A stretch of 30,000 nt of DNA from Halisarca cf. caerulea (lineage: Eukaryota > Porifera > Demospongiae > Chondrillida > Halisarcidae). Positions 11,019 to 19,745 of this stretch are shown here, piece after piece; position 1 is the stretch's first letter, and each line of letters starts with the position of its first letter. The DNA is taken from assembly GCA_963170055.1 (NCBI GenBank), contig CAUJGJ010000328.1:50701-80700 (forward strand), given 5' to 3'. The position numbers and the translations under genes are program-made. The notes beneath the pieces were generated by a model. That model saw nothing but the letters and a program-made list of their open reading frames with translations, was not told where the DNA came from and searched no databases.

Positions 11019-11133
11019 ATGGAGGAGACTGCCAGGGAAAGTGACGACAATATTTCTAAGATGAATTGTAAGGAATTAGGAGAGTTTCTTGAAAAAAATG
11101 GTATACCTGCAGTATTTGTCACCGTTTTTCGAG
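11019..11133 (+). CDS. Candidate first exon, half of a SAM-like domain (left arm)
   Basis: The ATG at 11019 opens 38 codons (MEETARESDD, then NCKELGEFLEKNGIPAV) and ends at a strong phase-1 donor, CGAG/GTGAGA, at 11133/11134. The KELGEFLEKNGIP stretch resembles the first helices of SAM-type domains, a tentative match. The frame is open upstream to 10932, but the residues there are not convincing. Upstream lie an NRF1-like GCGCATGCG (10952-10960) and an E-box CACGTG (10971-10976), as expected of a first exon. The transcript would head towards the palindrome centre, where no second exon is visible, so the gene looks truncated. Confidence 0.4.
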
Positions 11134-11458
11134 GTGAGACAGTTTTTCATTACTTCAGCTGGTCCAGGAACACTTTTAAAATATTATAATACTAATAATT
11201 ATATATAATTAACATCAGTTAAAATATTCAGTTGCATACATATTTCAATTGAGAATATACATTAACTATAATAATATATTATTAATATAGTTATAATTTT
11301 TTACTGTATACCCCGGCACACTAGATCTAGAGACAGCAGCAGCTGGTATATGGTCTCACAGTCATTTATTTTCAGAATCTGCTGTTATGATATTATATTG
11401 TCAATGAAGAATTCTATAATGTCAATGGTAAATCCATTCTTAGACTAATAATCATGTA

Positions 11459-11465
11459 TCTATCC

Positions 11466-11507
<42 letters not shown>

Positions 11508-11626
11508 TTATCTATCTATCTATATCTATCTATCTATCTATCTATATATCTATATCTATCTATATATCTATTTATCTATCTATTTAATATCTATCTATCT
11601 ATATGATCTATCTATCTATCTATCTA

Positions 11627-11657
<31 letters not shown>

Positions 11658-11665
11658 ATATATAT
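11459..11665 (+). repeat. Irregular TATC microsatellite, left arm
   Basis: A tetranucleotide TATC repeat with interruptions (TTTA, TTTAATATC, TATGATC) that recur in mirror order in the right arm (about 12182-12380). It is followed by a pure TA run. Confidence 0.95.
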
Positions 11666-11673
11666 ATATATAA

Positions 11674-11733
<60 letters not shown>

Positions 11734-11744
11734 TATAATATATA
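11666..11744. repeat. TA microsatellite, left of the palindrome centre
   Basis: A TA dinucleotide run with a few interruptions. Its mirror partner is about 12105-12181. Long TA runs in a palindrome can extrude as cruciforms. Confidence 0.9.
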
Positions 11745-12098
11745 CACTCAAACTCCTTTCATCCAGGCACCTTTGGACCGGGCACTGTCCGTAACTCAGA
11801 AACAGCCATAACTGGGAATACACATACAGTTTGCTCATACAGTATAGAGTACATGCAGACATACAATCATAATTGGTAGTTTATCTGGCCTATGTTACTA
11901 CGTAAGCCAGATCATACATACTAGCTTACTAGATTCCGTCATCTTTTCAAAGTGAGCTCTTTCTACACGCTATTACTATTAGATCATAGATAATCATAGA
12001 CTCTATCATTTCACATGATGTCATTAGATTATACGGAACCTGCCTGGTAGACAGAGGTGCCCGGATATGCATGGGGAGTCCGGATAAGGGGAATTTGA

Positions 12099-12101
<3 letters not shown>
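11745..12101. mobile_element. Possible pogo/Tigger-like MITE at the palindrome centre
   Basis: The non-mirrored centre starts CACTCAAACTCCTTTCATCC and, on the other strand from 12101, CACTCAAATTCCCCTTATCC. These are imperfect inverted termini of the CTTATCCGG type seen in pogo-like MITEs, placed inside TA repeats. The rest of the 357 bp is unique. Identification is by resemblance only. Confidence 0.45.
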
Positions 12102-12163
<62 letters not shown>

Positions 12164-12181
12164 TTATATATATATATATAT

Positions 12182-12212
<31 letters not shown>

Positions 12213-12331
12213 TAGATAGATAGATAGATAGATCATATAGATAGATAGATATTAAATAGATAGATAAATAGATATATAGATAGATATAGATATATAGATA
12301 GATAGATAGATAGATATAGATAGATAGATAA

Positions 12332-12373
<42 letters not shown>

Positions 12374-13220
12374 GGATAGATACATGATTATTAGTCTAAG
12401 AATGGATTTACCATTGACATTATAGAATTCTTCATTGACAATATAATATCATAACAGCAGATTCTGAAAATAAATGACTGTGAGACCATATACCAGCTGC
12501 TGCTGTCTCTAGATCTAGTGTGCCGGGGTATACAGTAAAAAATTATAACTATATTAATAATATATTATTATAGTTAATGTATATTCTCAATTGAAATATG
12601 TATGCAACTGAATATTTTAACTGATGTTAATTATATATAATTATTAGTATTATAATATTTTAAAAGTGTTCCTGGACCAGCTGAAGTAATGAAAAACTGT
12701 CTCACCTCGAAAAACGGTGACAAATACTGCAGGTATACCATTTTTTTCAAGAAACTCTCCTAATTCCTTACAATTCATCTTAGAAATATTGTCGTCACTT
12801 TCCCTGGCAGTCTCCTCCATACTGGAGTAAATTGAATAGATTTTGACAATCGACTGACAAGCCACGTGGAATCTTCTACGCATGCGCAATGTTGGCGTTT
12901 TGAACATGTGCTCCCCCTCCCTCCGACCTTCGGAACCCTCACGACGTATAGCGAAGATGTATCAAGTATCCACACTTCACAACGTCGCGAGTGTTTCAGG
13001 ACGTCGTCAAAAGCGAAGATGTATCAAGTATCCACACTTCACGACGTCGCGAGTGTTTCAGGACGTCGTCAAAACCCCCTCCACCGTGAACGTGTTCTAC
13101 GACGTCGTGAGTGTGTTCCACAACGTCGTGAGCGTGTTTCACGACGTCGCGAGTGTGGTTCACGACGTCGTTAAAACCCGTTTCGATTACATGTAATTTT
13201 GTTACTAATGGCTTGCCATA
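12102..13220 (-). repeat. Right arm of the 2.6-kb palindrome
   Basis: This is the mirror of 10619-11744, with the same tandem repeats, exon-like segment and tetranucleotide tract in the opposite orientation. GGCGCG follows directly at 13221-13226. Beyond it, at 13276-13312, lies a promoter-like motif that matches the upstream region of the gene 2 kinase. Confidence 0.9.
12706..12820 (-). CDS. Mirrored candidate first exon, half of a SAM-like domain (right arm)
   Basis: This is an exact mirror of the segment at 11019-11133, with the same start, donor and upstream motifs on the minus strand. The two copies face each other across the palindrome centre. A captured exon inside a foldback element, or an inverted duplication with its break in the first intron, would both produce this. 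Confidence 0.4.
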
Positions 13221-13275
13221 GGCGCGCGGTGCACTACATGCTCCATGACCCTCGGGTGATTCCAATTAAAATTTG

Positions 13276-13312
13276 ACATCACGTGAGGGGCCGGGAGCAC
13301 GACACGCCCTAT
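13276..13312 (-). promoter_or_regulatory. Promoter-like motif of gene 1, displaced by the palindrome
   Basis: ACATCACGTG, then GCACG and ACACGCCCTA, match 22481-22517 upstream of the gene 2 kinase, with a 2-bp gap. It contains an E-box CACGTG. In gene 2 the motif lies 70 bp from the ATG; in gene 1 it lies 2.7 kb away because of the palindrome. Its function is inferred from conservation between paralogs and from position. Confidence 0.5.
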
Positions 13313-13464
13313 ATAGGCTGTAATCGTCCACGGGCAATTTACGTATAATATAATATACACGAGACTGCTATATATACACGTACATGCACTATATATATAG
13401 GCTGCACGCCTACTCAGCCTCTATATAGTATGGATCCAAGATGGTCCACACATATATATAGAGT

Positions 13465-13961
13465 AAAAAATGCCAGTTCGGCCGGATACAAATTTGGCCA
13501 CCTGATCATACTTCTTACAAAAAGGCTACTATGATGATGAGCTTACAACTCCTGTCAACCATAAACCTCTATATATGTACTGACTGCAGTTAGAAATCTA
13601 CTAGTAGGTAGTTCTGTTGCATCTTTCAGGAATAGGAGCAGTTCCCCTTCTGTGACCGAATAAATGAATATTTGGCCATTTGTATAAAAAAATTGTCCAC
13701 ACTCAAGCTGTTTTCTCAGCTAGCCGATTCAATTCAGAAGACTCTGAAAAATTCACAGCAAATCACAATGTATGCCCCCTGGTTTGGTATAAAATTTCAG
13801 CTCCAAAGTGTTCAAGTAGGTTAGGTTAAAACAGACGATGTCACATACGCTTGAAATCTGCCCTTGTGCCAATGCATATTTATATTATACTAATGATAAC
13901 ATGAATTCATGCACTGCATAGGCTGGTAACCCAGAACTATAGACACTATGACAGAACCTTT
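13465..13961 (+). repeat. Left arm of a second, older palindrome
   Basis: The arm pairs with 14130-14597 at roughly 80% identity with small indels. Shared blocks include ACAAATTTGGCCACCTGAT, CCGAATAAATGAATATTTGG, GTTCAAGTAGGTTAGGTTAA and TAACCCAGAACTATAGACAC. The outer ends are AAAAAATGCCAGTTCGGCCGG-like. It could be a decayed foldback element or two opposed copies of one repeat. No target duplication is clear. Confidence 0.85.
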
Positions 13962-14129
13962 TGCACTATTTGAATAAGCTCCTGCATGCAGTGAGGTGCA
14001 TGAGTACCATGATCACACATTAAACAGTAGATTAATGTAGATCTGCTAATTCTTGACAACCTACAAAAATCTTGTGTCTACAATACATAAAATTACAAAT
14101 TCATTGCAACATGCACAATAATACAAAGT

Positions 14130-14597
14130 AAAGGTTCTCTGGCAGTGTCTATAGTTCTGGGTTACCACCCTATATGCGGTGAATTCGCATTCTCAGGAGT
14201 ATGCATTTGCATAAGTCTGGATTTCAAGTGTATGTCACATCATCCGGCTGTTTTAACCTAACCTACTTGAACACTTGGAGCTGATTTTTTACATCAAATT
14301 AGGGGATGTACATTGTGATTTGCTGTTAAAGTTTCAGAGTTTTCCGAATTGAATCGGCTGAGAAAAGAAGTGTGGGCAAATTTTACCGGCATACAAGCGG
14401 CCAAATATTCATTTATTCGGCCACAGGAGATGATCATGAATTGCTCCTATTCCTGAAAGGTACAACAGAAGTACCTAAATTTCTAACTACAGCCAGTACA
14501 TATAGAGGTTATGGTTGACAGGAGTTGTAAGTTCATAGCCTTTATCTGCATGAAGTATCAGGTGGCCAAATTTGTACCCGGCTGAATTGGCATTTTT
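14130..14597 (-). repeat. Right arm of the second palindrome
   Basis: This arm is the inverted partner of 13465-13961, with a spacer of about 170 bp. Its outer end reads, on the minus strand, AAAAATGCCAATTCAGCCGG. Divergence between the arms shows it is much older than the palindrome at 10619-13220. Confidence 0.85.
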
Positions 14598-14973
14598 ATT
14601 TAATTTACTTTAATAGCTAGCTCTGGAGGGCTGCATGCACCTATTTCGCCATTTTGTTACCGGGCCACGTCACCATAAATGAAGTACTACATGCATAATA
14701 CGCAGCTATACTATAATATATATCTATGCACATATTGATTCTAGCTGGCAAGATAATTAAATGACCCGAAATGATATAAAATTTGTTTGTGAATCACGAT
14801 ATAAACGTAGACTGAGAGTACAAGCATGCGCACCATTACATACATGCCATGCAAGCAGGTACCCAAAAACTGAATTATATAATTATATTATGTGAACATA
14901 TTATGCATGTGAATTTATCAATTCAAAATACAAATTGAATTTTCATATATTCAATAATTTGCTACATAGTTCA

Positions 14974-15951
14974 TTACAACACACCAGCTACGCTGCCTTC
15001 TACAGGGCCTGGAGTAGATATGGGTGGAACAACAAACGTCGCAAGAGGCTTGAGTTCTTCAGCCTCTAATTCCAAAGCATCAGCTGTTGATCTTAATTTC
15101 CTTGACAGATGAGAACCTCTATCACGTTTATTCACATAGTAAGCTGCTACACCAATGAGCACCAGATACAGAATGGCAAATAATACAGAAAACAGGAGAC
15201 TGAGGCAACACAAGACTAATCCCAGCAAACGAAAATTGGCTGAATAAGAACTTGCAATGAGCAATGCCATCCAGAATATCATACATGAATACAGAGCCAC
15301 ATCAATGCTAACTCCTAAACTTAGCAGCACTCCTTCTAAGGCTTTCGTCCAGTCCCTGGTAGTAAATTTCTCTCTACCATGGGCTGATAAAAAATCAGGT
15401 AAATCGAACGTAGGACCTGTTCCTTTGTAAATGTATCTGAGGGATGTTTGAACAGTTTCATCTTCACAGCAGTTATATTGTTCTACTACTTGATTGCGCA
15501 GTTCACAATAGTCGTCATATTTTTCAATGACATGATCACGGAATGTATTATTATCTCTGATCCACATATTAGCCAAATTTCGTTTCCTGTGATTAATAAC
15601 TACATTACCAGTTAAGGCTCCAGTTGCAATGTATCCACCAGCAAGTTGTAACACTAAAGCAAATCCTAGACAAATCAATGTGGTACTTGGTAATTCTTGA
15701 GAAAGGGTAACAAATAAAGCTCCAGTACCAACAAATGCTACTGCTTCACTCAGTATTACAAGAGCCATGCCTACAATCTTGGCCAGTGAAGCACGTTGGA
15801 AGCTCTTTTCTAGGCCATCAGCTGCTTCCCGAAAGTAGGGTACCAATGTGTTGTGATTCTGCAAAAGATCATGTGCTCCCTGGACATACAGATGTATTTT
15901 CTCTCTGAGGTCATTTTGACAGACGGCAACAAAGTCACTGAAATCTTTTTC
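14974..15951 (-). CDS. Multipass membrane exon with a single ApoL-like module, 3' exon of gene 2
   Basis: This exon encodes 325 residues. The first in-frame ATG is at 15864, but homology to the gene 1 membrane exon continues 29 codons further upstream (EKDFSDFVAVCQ against ENDFSDFVATCQ) to TTTGTATAG/GAA, an acceptor at the same codon and phase. It carries a glycine-rich hydrophobic hairpin (LAKIVGMALVILSEAVAFVG, then LQLAGGYIATGALTG), a charged Trp/Tyr stretch (WIRDNNTFRDH and CELRNQVVEQYNC), a second hydrophobic pair near the C-terminal third and the closing helix LSRKLRSTADALELEAEELK. It stops after FVVPPISTPGP, where the gene 1 protein continues into a second module. I infer that it is spliced to the kinase exon at 21557-22411, giving 610 residues. 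Confidence 0.83.
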   Translation of the reverse strand, partial: EKDFSDFVAVCQNDLREKIHLYVQGAHDLLQNHNTLVPYFREAADGLEKSFQRASLAKIVGMALVILSEAVAFVGTGALFVTLSQELPSTTLICLGFALVLQLAGGYIATGALTGNVVINHRKRNLANMWIRDNNTFRDHVIEKYDDYCELRNQVVEQYNCCEDETVQTSLRYIYKGTGPTFDLPDFLSAHGREKFTTRDWTKALEGVLLSLGVSIDVALYSCMIFWMALLIASSYSANFRLLGLVLCCLSLLFSVLFAILYLVLIGVAAYYVNKRDRGSHLSRKLRSTADALELEAEELKPLATFVVPPISTPGPVEGSVAGVL

Positions 15952-16347
15952 CTATACAAAGAATGAAAGAACCACAATTACATACTAGGCACACTTTGCA
16001 GCCATCATTGAAAAATGACAGTGAAACTCAATGCAAAAGGGCTCTAAAACCTCATTTACACAAAGTGAACTTGCACTTGACATAATTGTTAAAGGGTTAC
16101 ATAAATTAATGGTTGTAATAATTATTATTATTTGGTGGATGGTTAGGCAATCGATTCAGGGGCCAGTTAGAATTGATCACAAACAGGGCAATTAATAACC
16201 AGAAAGAGCTCTGGGCTATATAATTATACTACTCGCTACTGCCCGACTTAGTTTACCGGTGTAGTTTATACCGTGAAAAGTTAAAAACAAGAGAACGAAT
16301 GAAACTCCACAGGTATTACAAATTACAAATAAGGTGTGCTTATTCTG

Positions 16348-16445
16348 GAAACAGAGGGGCGTTGTGTGGTTTACAAAGGAATTTGATTGAAAATGTATAC
16401 GTTTTACTGATCTACACGCATTAGTCACGTGAATGTTTATGTACA
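16348..16445. repeat. Non-coding segment shared with 4128-4225
   Basis: This is the second copy of the segment described at 4128-4225, about 400 bp upstream of the gene 2 membrane exon. Its CACGTG is preserved. Confidence 0.6.
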
Positions 16446-16475
16446 TATGTCCGTGCTCTTGCATGTTTAAGCATA

Positions 16476-17946
16476 CCGTATTTGTTCGAATAGAAGCCCC
16501 GGCCTCTATTTCCTTCTGGCAGGTTTTGACCCGGCCTCTATTTGAGCCCGGCCTTTATTCGAACCCAGCCTTCGCAGGTAGGTTATGTCCGATTTTGACA
16601 TATCAACAAAATGGCGGACGTTATCGAAGCACTATTACAACCCCCCCTGATTTTCGGCGTAACAAGATATACAGTTCTGAAATATGCTTATACAAGATCA
16701 CGAACATATCTAATTTGTATTTTAGCAGACTAGAGGCTTATAAAGTAACTTTAAGATTGTCTTTGTGGGCCTTTCGTCAGGCCTACGTGAAACACAAAGA
16801 TGGCAAATTCCGGTCGTAGAAATCGGGGGTTTTGCACACAAAAATAGGTTCAAAATGTAGAACAAAGTATAAACTTACTAAATCGAAAAATGAAAATCGC
16901 TGCTCCGTTCCACGACTTTTATGTCCAAGGTTATCCAAAAGAAATACACCCGTGCGACCACAAACCGCGGGACATAAAACGAATGGAACAACGCACGAAG
17001 ATTCATTTTTCGATTCTGAGGGTTTGGTCCTTTAGGAACAATCTCTCAAAGTTTCGATACCAAAACCCATAACTTCCACGACCGGAATTTCGGTTGAAAT
17101 ATTCTTGTGGAGTCATCTTCCTTCTTCGTCGAATATCACATGCAGTCACGTGGTTTGATTACATCATACCAAACCAGCCTGCGAGTGCTTACTGGTAGAA
17201 AAGCCGCTGAGTTAGCTTTTTTCAACGAGCGAATTTGTCTAAGAGGTAGATCAACGAAATTAGCGATGGAAGAAGCCTTTGAGAAAGCTTTCGTCGGATC
17301 AAACTTTTGTTCAAGGCGTTTAGTCGGCGATTTCATGTGACCATTGCGTGAAATTCCTTCTAATGTAAACAAAGTAATTGCTATGTAAACATTCGTTCTG
17401 TACATAAACAATCCTCCCTGTTTTCGGACATAACATACCTGCGTTTATTCGAGCCCGGTTCCTATTTCTTAAGTATAGGAAATAATAAGAGGAAAATGGC
17501 TACCAATAGACCGTTGTGCACTTTATAAAAGGAAAGCGTCATTAGAGAGCACTACATGTACATGTCTGTTTGGACATCCTATGTTTGAAAAGAACTTTAG
17601 GTGAGAACAGAGAACGACCAGCACTCTTTTTCCGTTCACATAGAGGACGATGTTGTTGGTCGCTTCTTTATTGGTGTTGTTCGTACACTCTATCACTATC
17701 GTGTGGCTTTCTTTTGAACATAGCTGACCTTCTCTTAATCGTAGATACTCCTCCATGACATATCTGAAAATCATACCTTAAAGTGGAAAAGACCCTTCGT
17801 CATATTGCAGGAGTACCCGCGGCGTATATTCAAACCCGGCTTCTATTCGAGCCCCGGCTTCTATTAAAGAAACGCTTAGCTCACACCCAGCTTCTATTCG
17901 AGCCCCGGCCTCAATTTGAGCCCGGCTTTTATTCGAACAAATACGG
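16476..17946. mobile_element. TIR element CCGTATTTGTTCGAATA, 1.47 kb including a nested insertion
   Basis: CCGTATTTGTTCGAATAGAA at the left pairs with TTTTATTCGAACAAATACGG at the right. TA flanks both ends (16474-16475 and 17947-17948). The subterminal parts contain repeated GAGCCCGGCTTCTATTCG-type units on both sides. Without the nested element at 16573-17443 it would be about 600 bp, a non-autonomous element with no transposase visible. Confidence 0.8.
16573..17443. mobile_element. Nested TIR element with CGCAGGT ends, copy 1 (871 bp)
   Basis: The left end CGCAGGTAGGTTATGTCCGA and the inverted right end TCGGACATAACATACCTGCG lie within the repetitive GCCTTTATTCGAGCCCGG arm of the surrounding element, which is interrupted at exactly this point; TT flanks both sides. 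Internal frames such as 17107-17340 are short and unrecognised. Confidence 0.8.
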
Positions 17947-17948
17947 TA

Positions 17949-18058
17949 TTTCAGAACTGTATATCTTGTTACGCCGAAAATCAGGGTGGGTTGTAATAGT
18001 GCCTTTATAACGTCCGCCATGTTGTTTTTATGTCCCAGTTGGACATAACCTTCCTGCG
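17949..18058 (-). mobile_element. Partial third copy of the CGCAGGT family
   Basis: This is an inverted copy of 16586-16684 (shared TGATTTTCGGCGTAACAAGA and TATACAGTTCTGAAAT), ending in GGACATAACCTTCCTGCG. It abuts the right end of the element at 16476-17946. Its other end is missing. Confidence 0.6.
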
Positions 18059-18104
18059 CATTGTGGTTTCTGCTTTGATCGGTCTGGCTTATGCCGAAAG
18101 TTTC

Positions 18105-18247
18105 AAAAATCGCTTGGGGAAAGTGCTCTAATCAGGTATTTATTCACTGCATGCATGCATATTTATCTGAAATTTATGCTGTTCTAAGGGCCAATAAACA
18201 GTTTTTTTGCCTATAACTTTCTTAACGCTTATTCCCCAAGCGATTTT
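18105..18247. repeat. 16-bp perfect inverted repeat
   Basis: AAAATCGCTTGGGGAA (18105-18120) and TTCCCCAAGCGATTTT (18232-18247) form a perfect inverted pair, about 110 bp apart. It may be the ends of a very small element or chance; no target duplication is clear. Confidence 0.5.
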
Positions 18248-18595
18248 CGCATAGTTTACTACTTTGTCCTTGTTTTAATGTAGTTTCATGAAAATCCTTG
18301 ATGATTTTGACTCGTGGCAAATGCAAAGTTTGTGTAAAACAGGTATTTTTCAGCGCTGTTTTTTCTTCATTTGAGGAAGAGTTACCATTATTATTATAGC
18401 TTCGCAGCAACCAGCATATGCGTTAACTCAATCTAATATTTAGACTTAATGGCCATCTATTCGTATTGAGAAGAAAATATCGAGTATATATGAGCAACTT
18501 CTCAGCGAAGGCCATTTTGATCGTTTTTCTCACGGGCGGTAATAAATATACCCTGTGGAATCCATGTACCGCTGGCCATTTTGACTTCCACGATA

Positions 18596-19361
18596 CGCAG
18601 GTGTGTTATGTCCGATTCCAGCCATAAGTGTAACATTATACGGTTTCGCTCAATGAATTTCATTATAGCGCTAACCGCATGGGTTTGTCACGCGAAGATA
18701 GCTAGATATTCGTGATGACATCATGCGCGAACTGGACGTATACGCGAGAATACGAGAAAGATGTTCGGACTCTTTCGTAGGACACGTGACAGCATGTGAC
18801 TGCAGTCTGAAGAAGAGAGATGTTCGAGTGGAAATTTTATTTCAAAATCGCGGTGGTAAAAATCTCAACTCGGAGCAACGGCAATAGTACCATCGGGTTC
18901 CCAATAGTCCAAACCGCGGTGAAAGATTCCTGGAGCTTTGTACCTTCTACCGTTCGAGTTATGTCCCGTGTTTTGTGTTTGGAGACCTTCGAAAACGACG
19001 GAAACCCCTGGACATAACAGCCGTGCTTTGAGCTACCGGGCTCCAGGAATCTTTCAGGGCACTTATGTATCTAAGGAGTCGTTTGAACCTATTGGCGTGT
19101 TCAGAAGCTGAGATTTTTACCACCGCGATTTTGCTTTTTGTCTTTTCGACAGTAGCCGAAGAAATTGCTTGTAGTGAGACGTTCGACTTGTAGATTGTCT
19201 TGAAGAGATCACTAACGTTACATCAATATGTTTGCAATGTAGAATAGTAGGTTCATGCCAACATTACCTATTGCAGAAAGCAAAAAAGGGGGTTTATTTT
19301 AGTGCCTACGAAGCGTCGGCCATTTTGTGTTATGTCCAAAATCGGACATAACTCACCTGCG
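18596..19361. mobile_element. TIR element with CGCAGGT ends, copy 2 (766 bp)
   Basis: The left end CGCAGGTGTGTTATGTCCGA pairs with TCGGACATAACTCACCTGCG at the right. TA flanks both ends (18594-18595 and 19362-19363). Additional GGACATAA/TTATGTCC motifs recur inside. It is the same family as 16573-17443 by its termini. No transposase is visible. Confidence 0.8.
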
Positions 19362-19561
19362 TAGAAGAAGACACTGTCAGTCTGATTTACATGGATCACA
19401 GATGCCCACTGATTTCGTAAAACCACGAAAATTTAGTACAGCAAAAGTTTCGGTCCATATGGTATCTTTCATACACCAAATGGCTGGTTTCCTCGAATGA
19501 GAAATCTCTGAATAACCTAGCTTCCCCATTAGAGTCGGAGAGAGTGATGATGCACATACAG

Positions 19562-19605
19562 GGGCGGATCCAGAGATTTGTTAAAGGGGGGTGCACCAGT
19601 GTCAG
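19562..19605. repeat. GGGGCGGATCCAGA repeat fragment
   Basis: GGGGCGGATCCAGAG followed by TTAAAGGGGGGTGC. The same arrangement occurs at 29812-29845. Confidence 0.5.
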
Positions 19606-19745
19606 TGGGCCATGATGTGAAAGCATCAATATCAACAATTAAGTACCTCTGTGCACGTTAAACACTATGACGACACAAAAAAGGGCTTACGTCACTTCTG
19701 AATTTTAAAACAGGCTTCTTTTAGTGACTCCTAGAGATGGATTAT

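Larger units (their letters stand above)
10619..11744 (+). repeat. Left arm of a 2.6-kb palindrome (foldback-type element)
   Basis: This arm is the reverse complement of 12102-13220. Mirrored positions sum to exactly 23839 from 10619 to 11458, so there are no net indels over 840 bp, and I saw no mismatches in the stretches I compared. The inner part is an irregular TATC repeat followed by a TA repeat. The irregularities are mirrored too, and only the run lengths differ (7 bp overall). GGCGCG lies immediately outside both ends (10613-10618 and 13221-13226), consistent with a 6-bp target duplication. Long, internally repetitive inverted arms are typical of foldback transposons. An inverted segmental duplication or an assembly artefact is the alternative. 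Confidence 0.9.

Noticed and set aside
11650..12236. Ile/Tyr-rich reading frames
   Set aside because: They are translations of the TA and TATC repeats; the same applies to 25641-25880.
15862..15864. ATG at 15864 as the start of the single-module protein
   Set aside because: Clear homology to the gene 1 exon continues 29 codons upstream in frame to an acceptor.
16493..16570. TTCGAACCC as a tRNA B-box
   Set aside because: It is part of the repetitive subterminal arm of the TIR element; no cloverleaf or A-box at the right distance was seen.
17107..17340. 77-codon frame inside the nested TIR element
   Set aside because: There is no recognised domain, an antisense frame of equal length is open over the same bases, and it is absent from copy 2 of the family.
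19396..19638. Minus-strand 80-codon frame with a protein-like tail (SDSNGEARLFRDFSFEETSH...)
   Set aside because: It overlaps the GGGGCGGATC repeat at its start, ends in a stop without a usable donor, and lacks paralogous support. It may be a relic but is not annotated as a gene.
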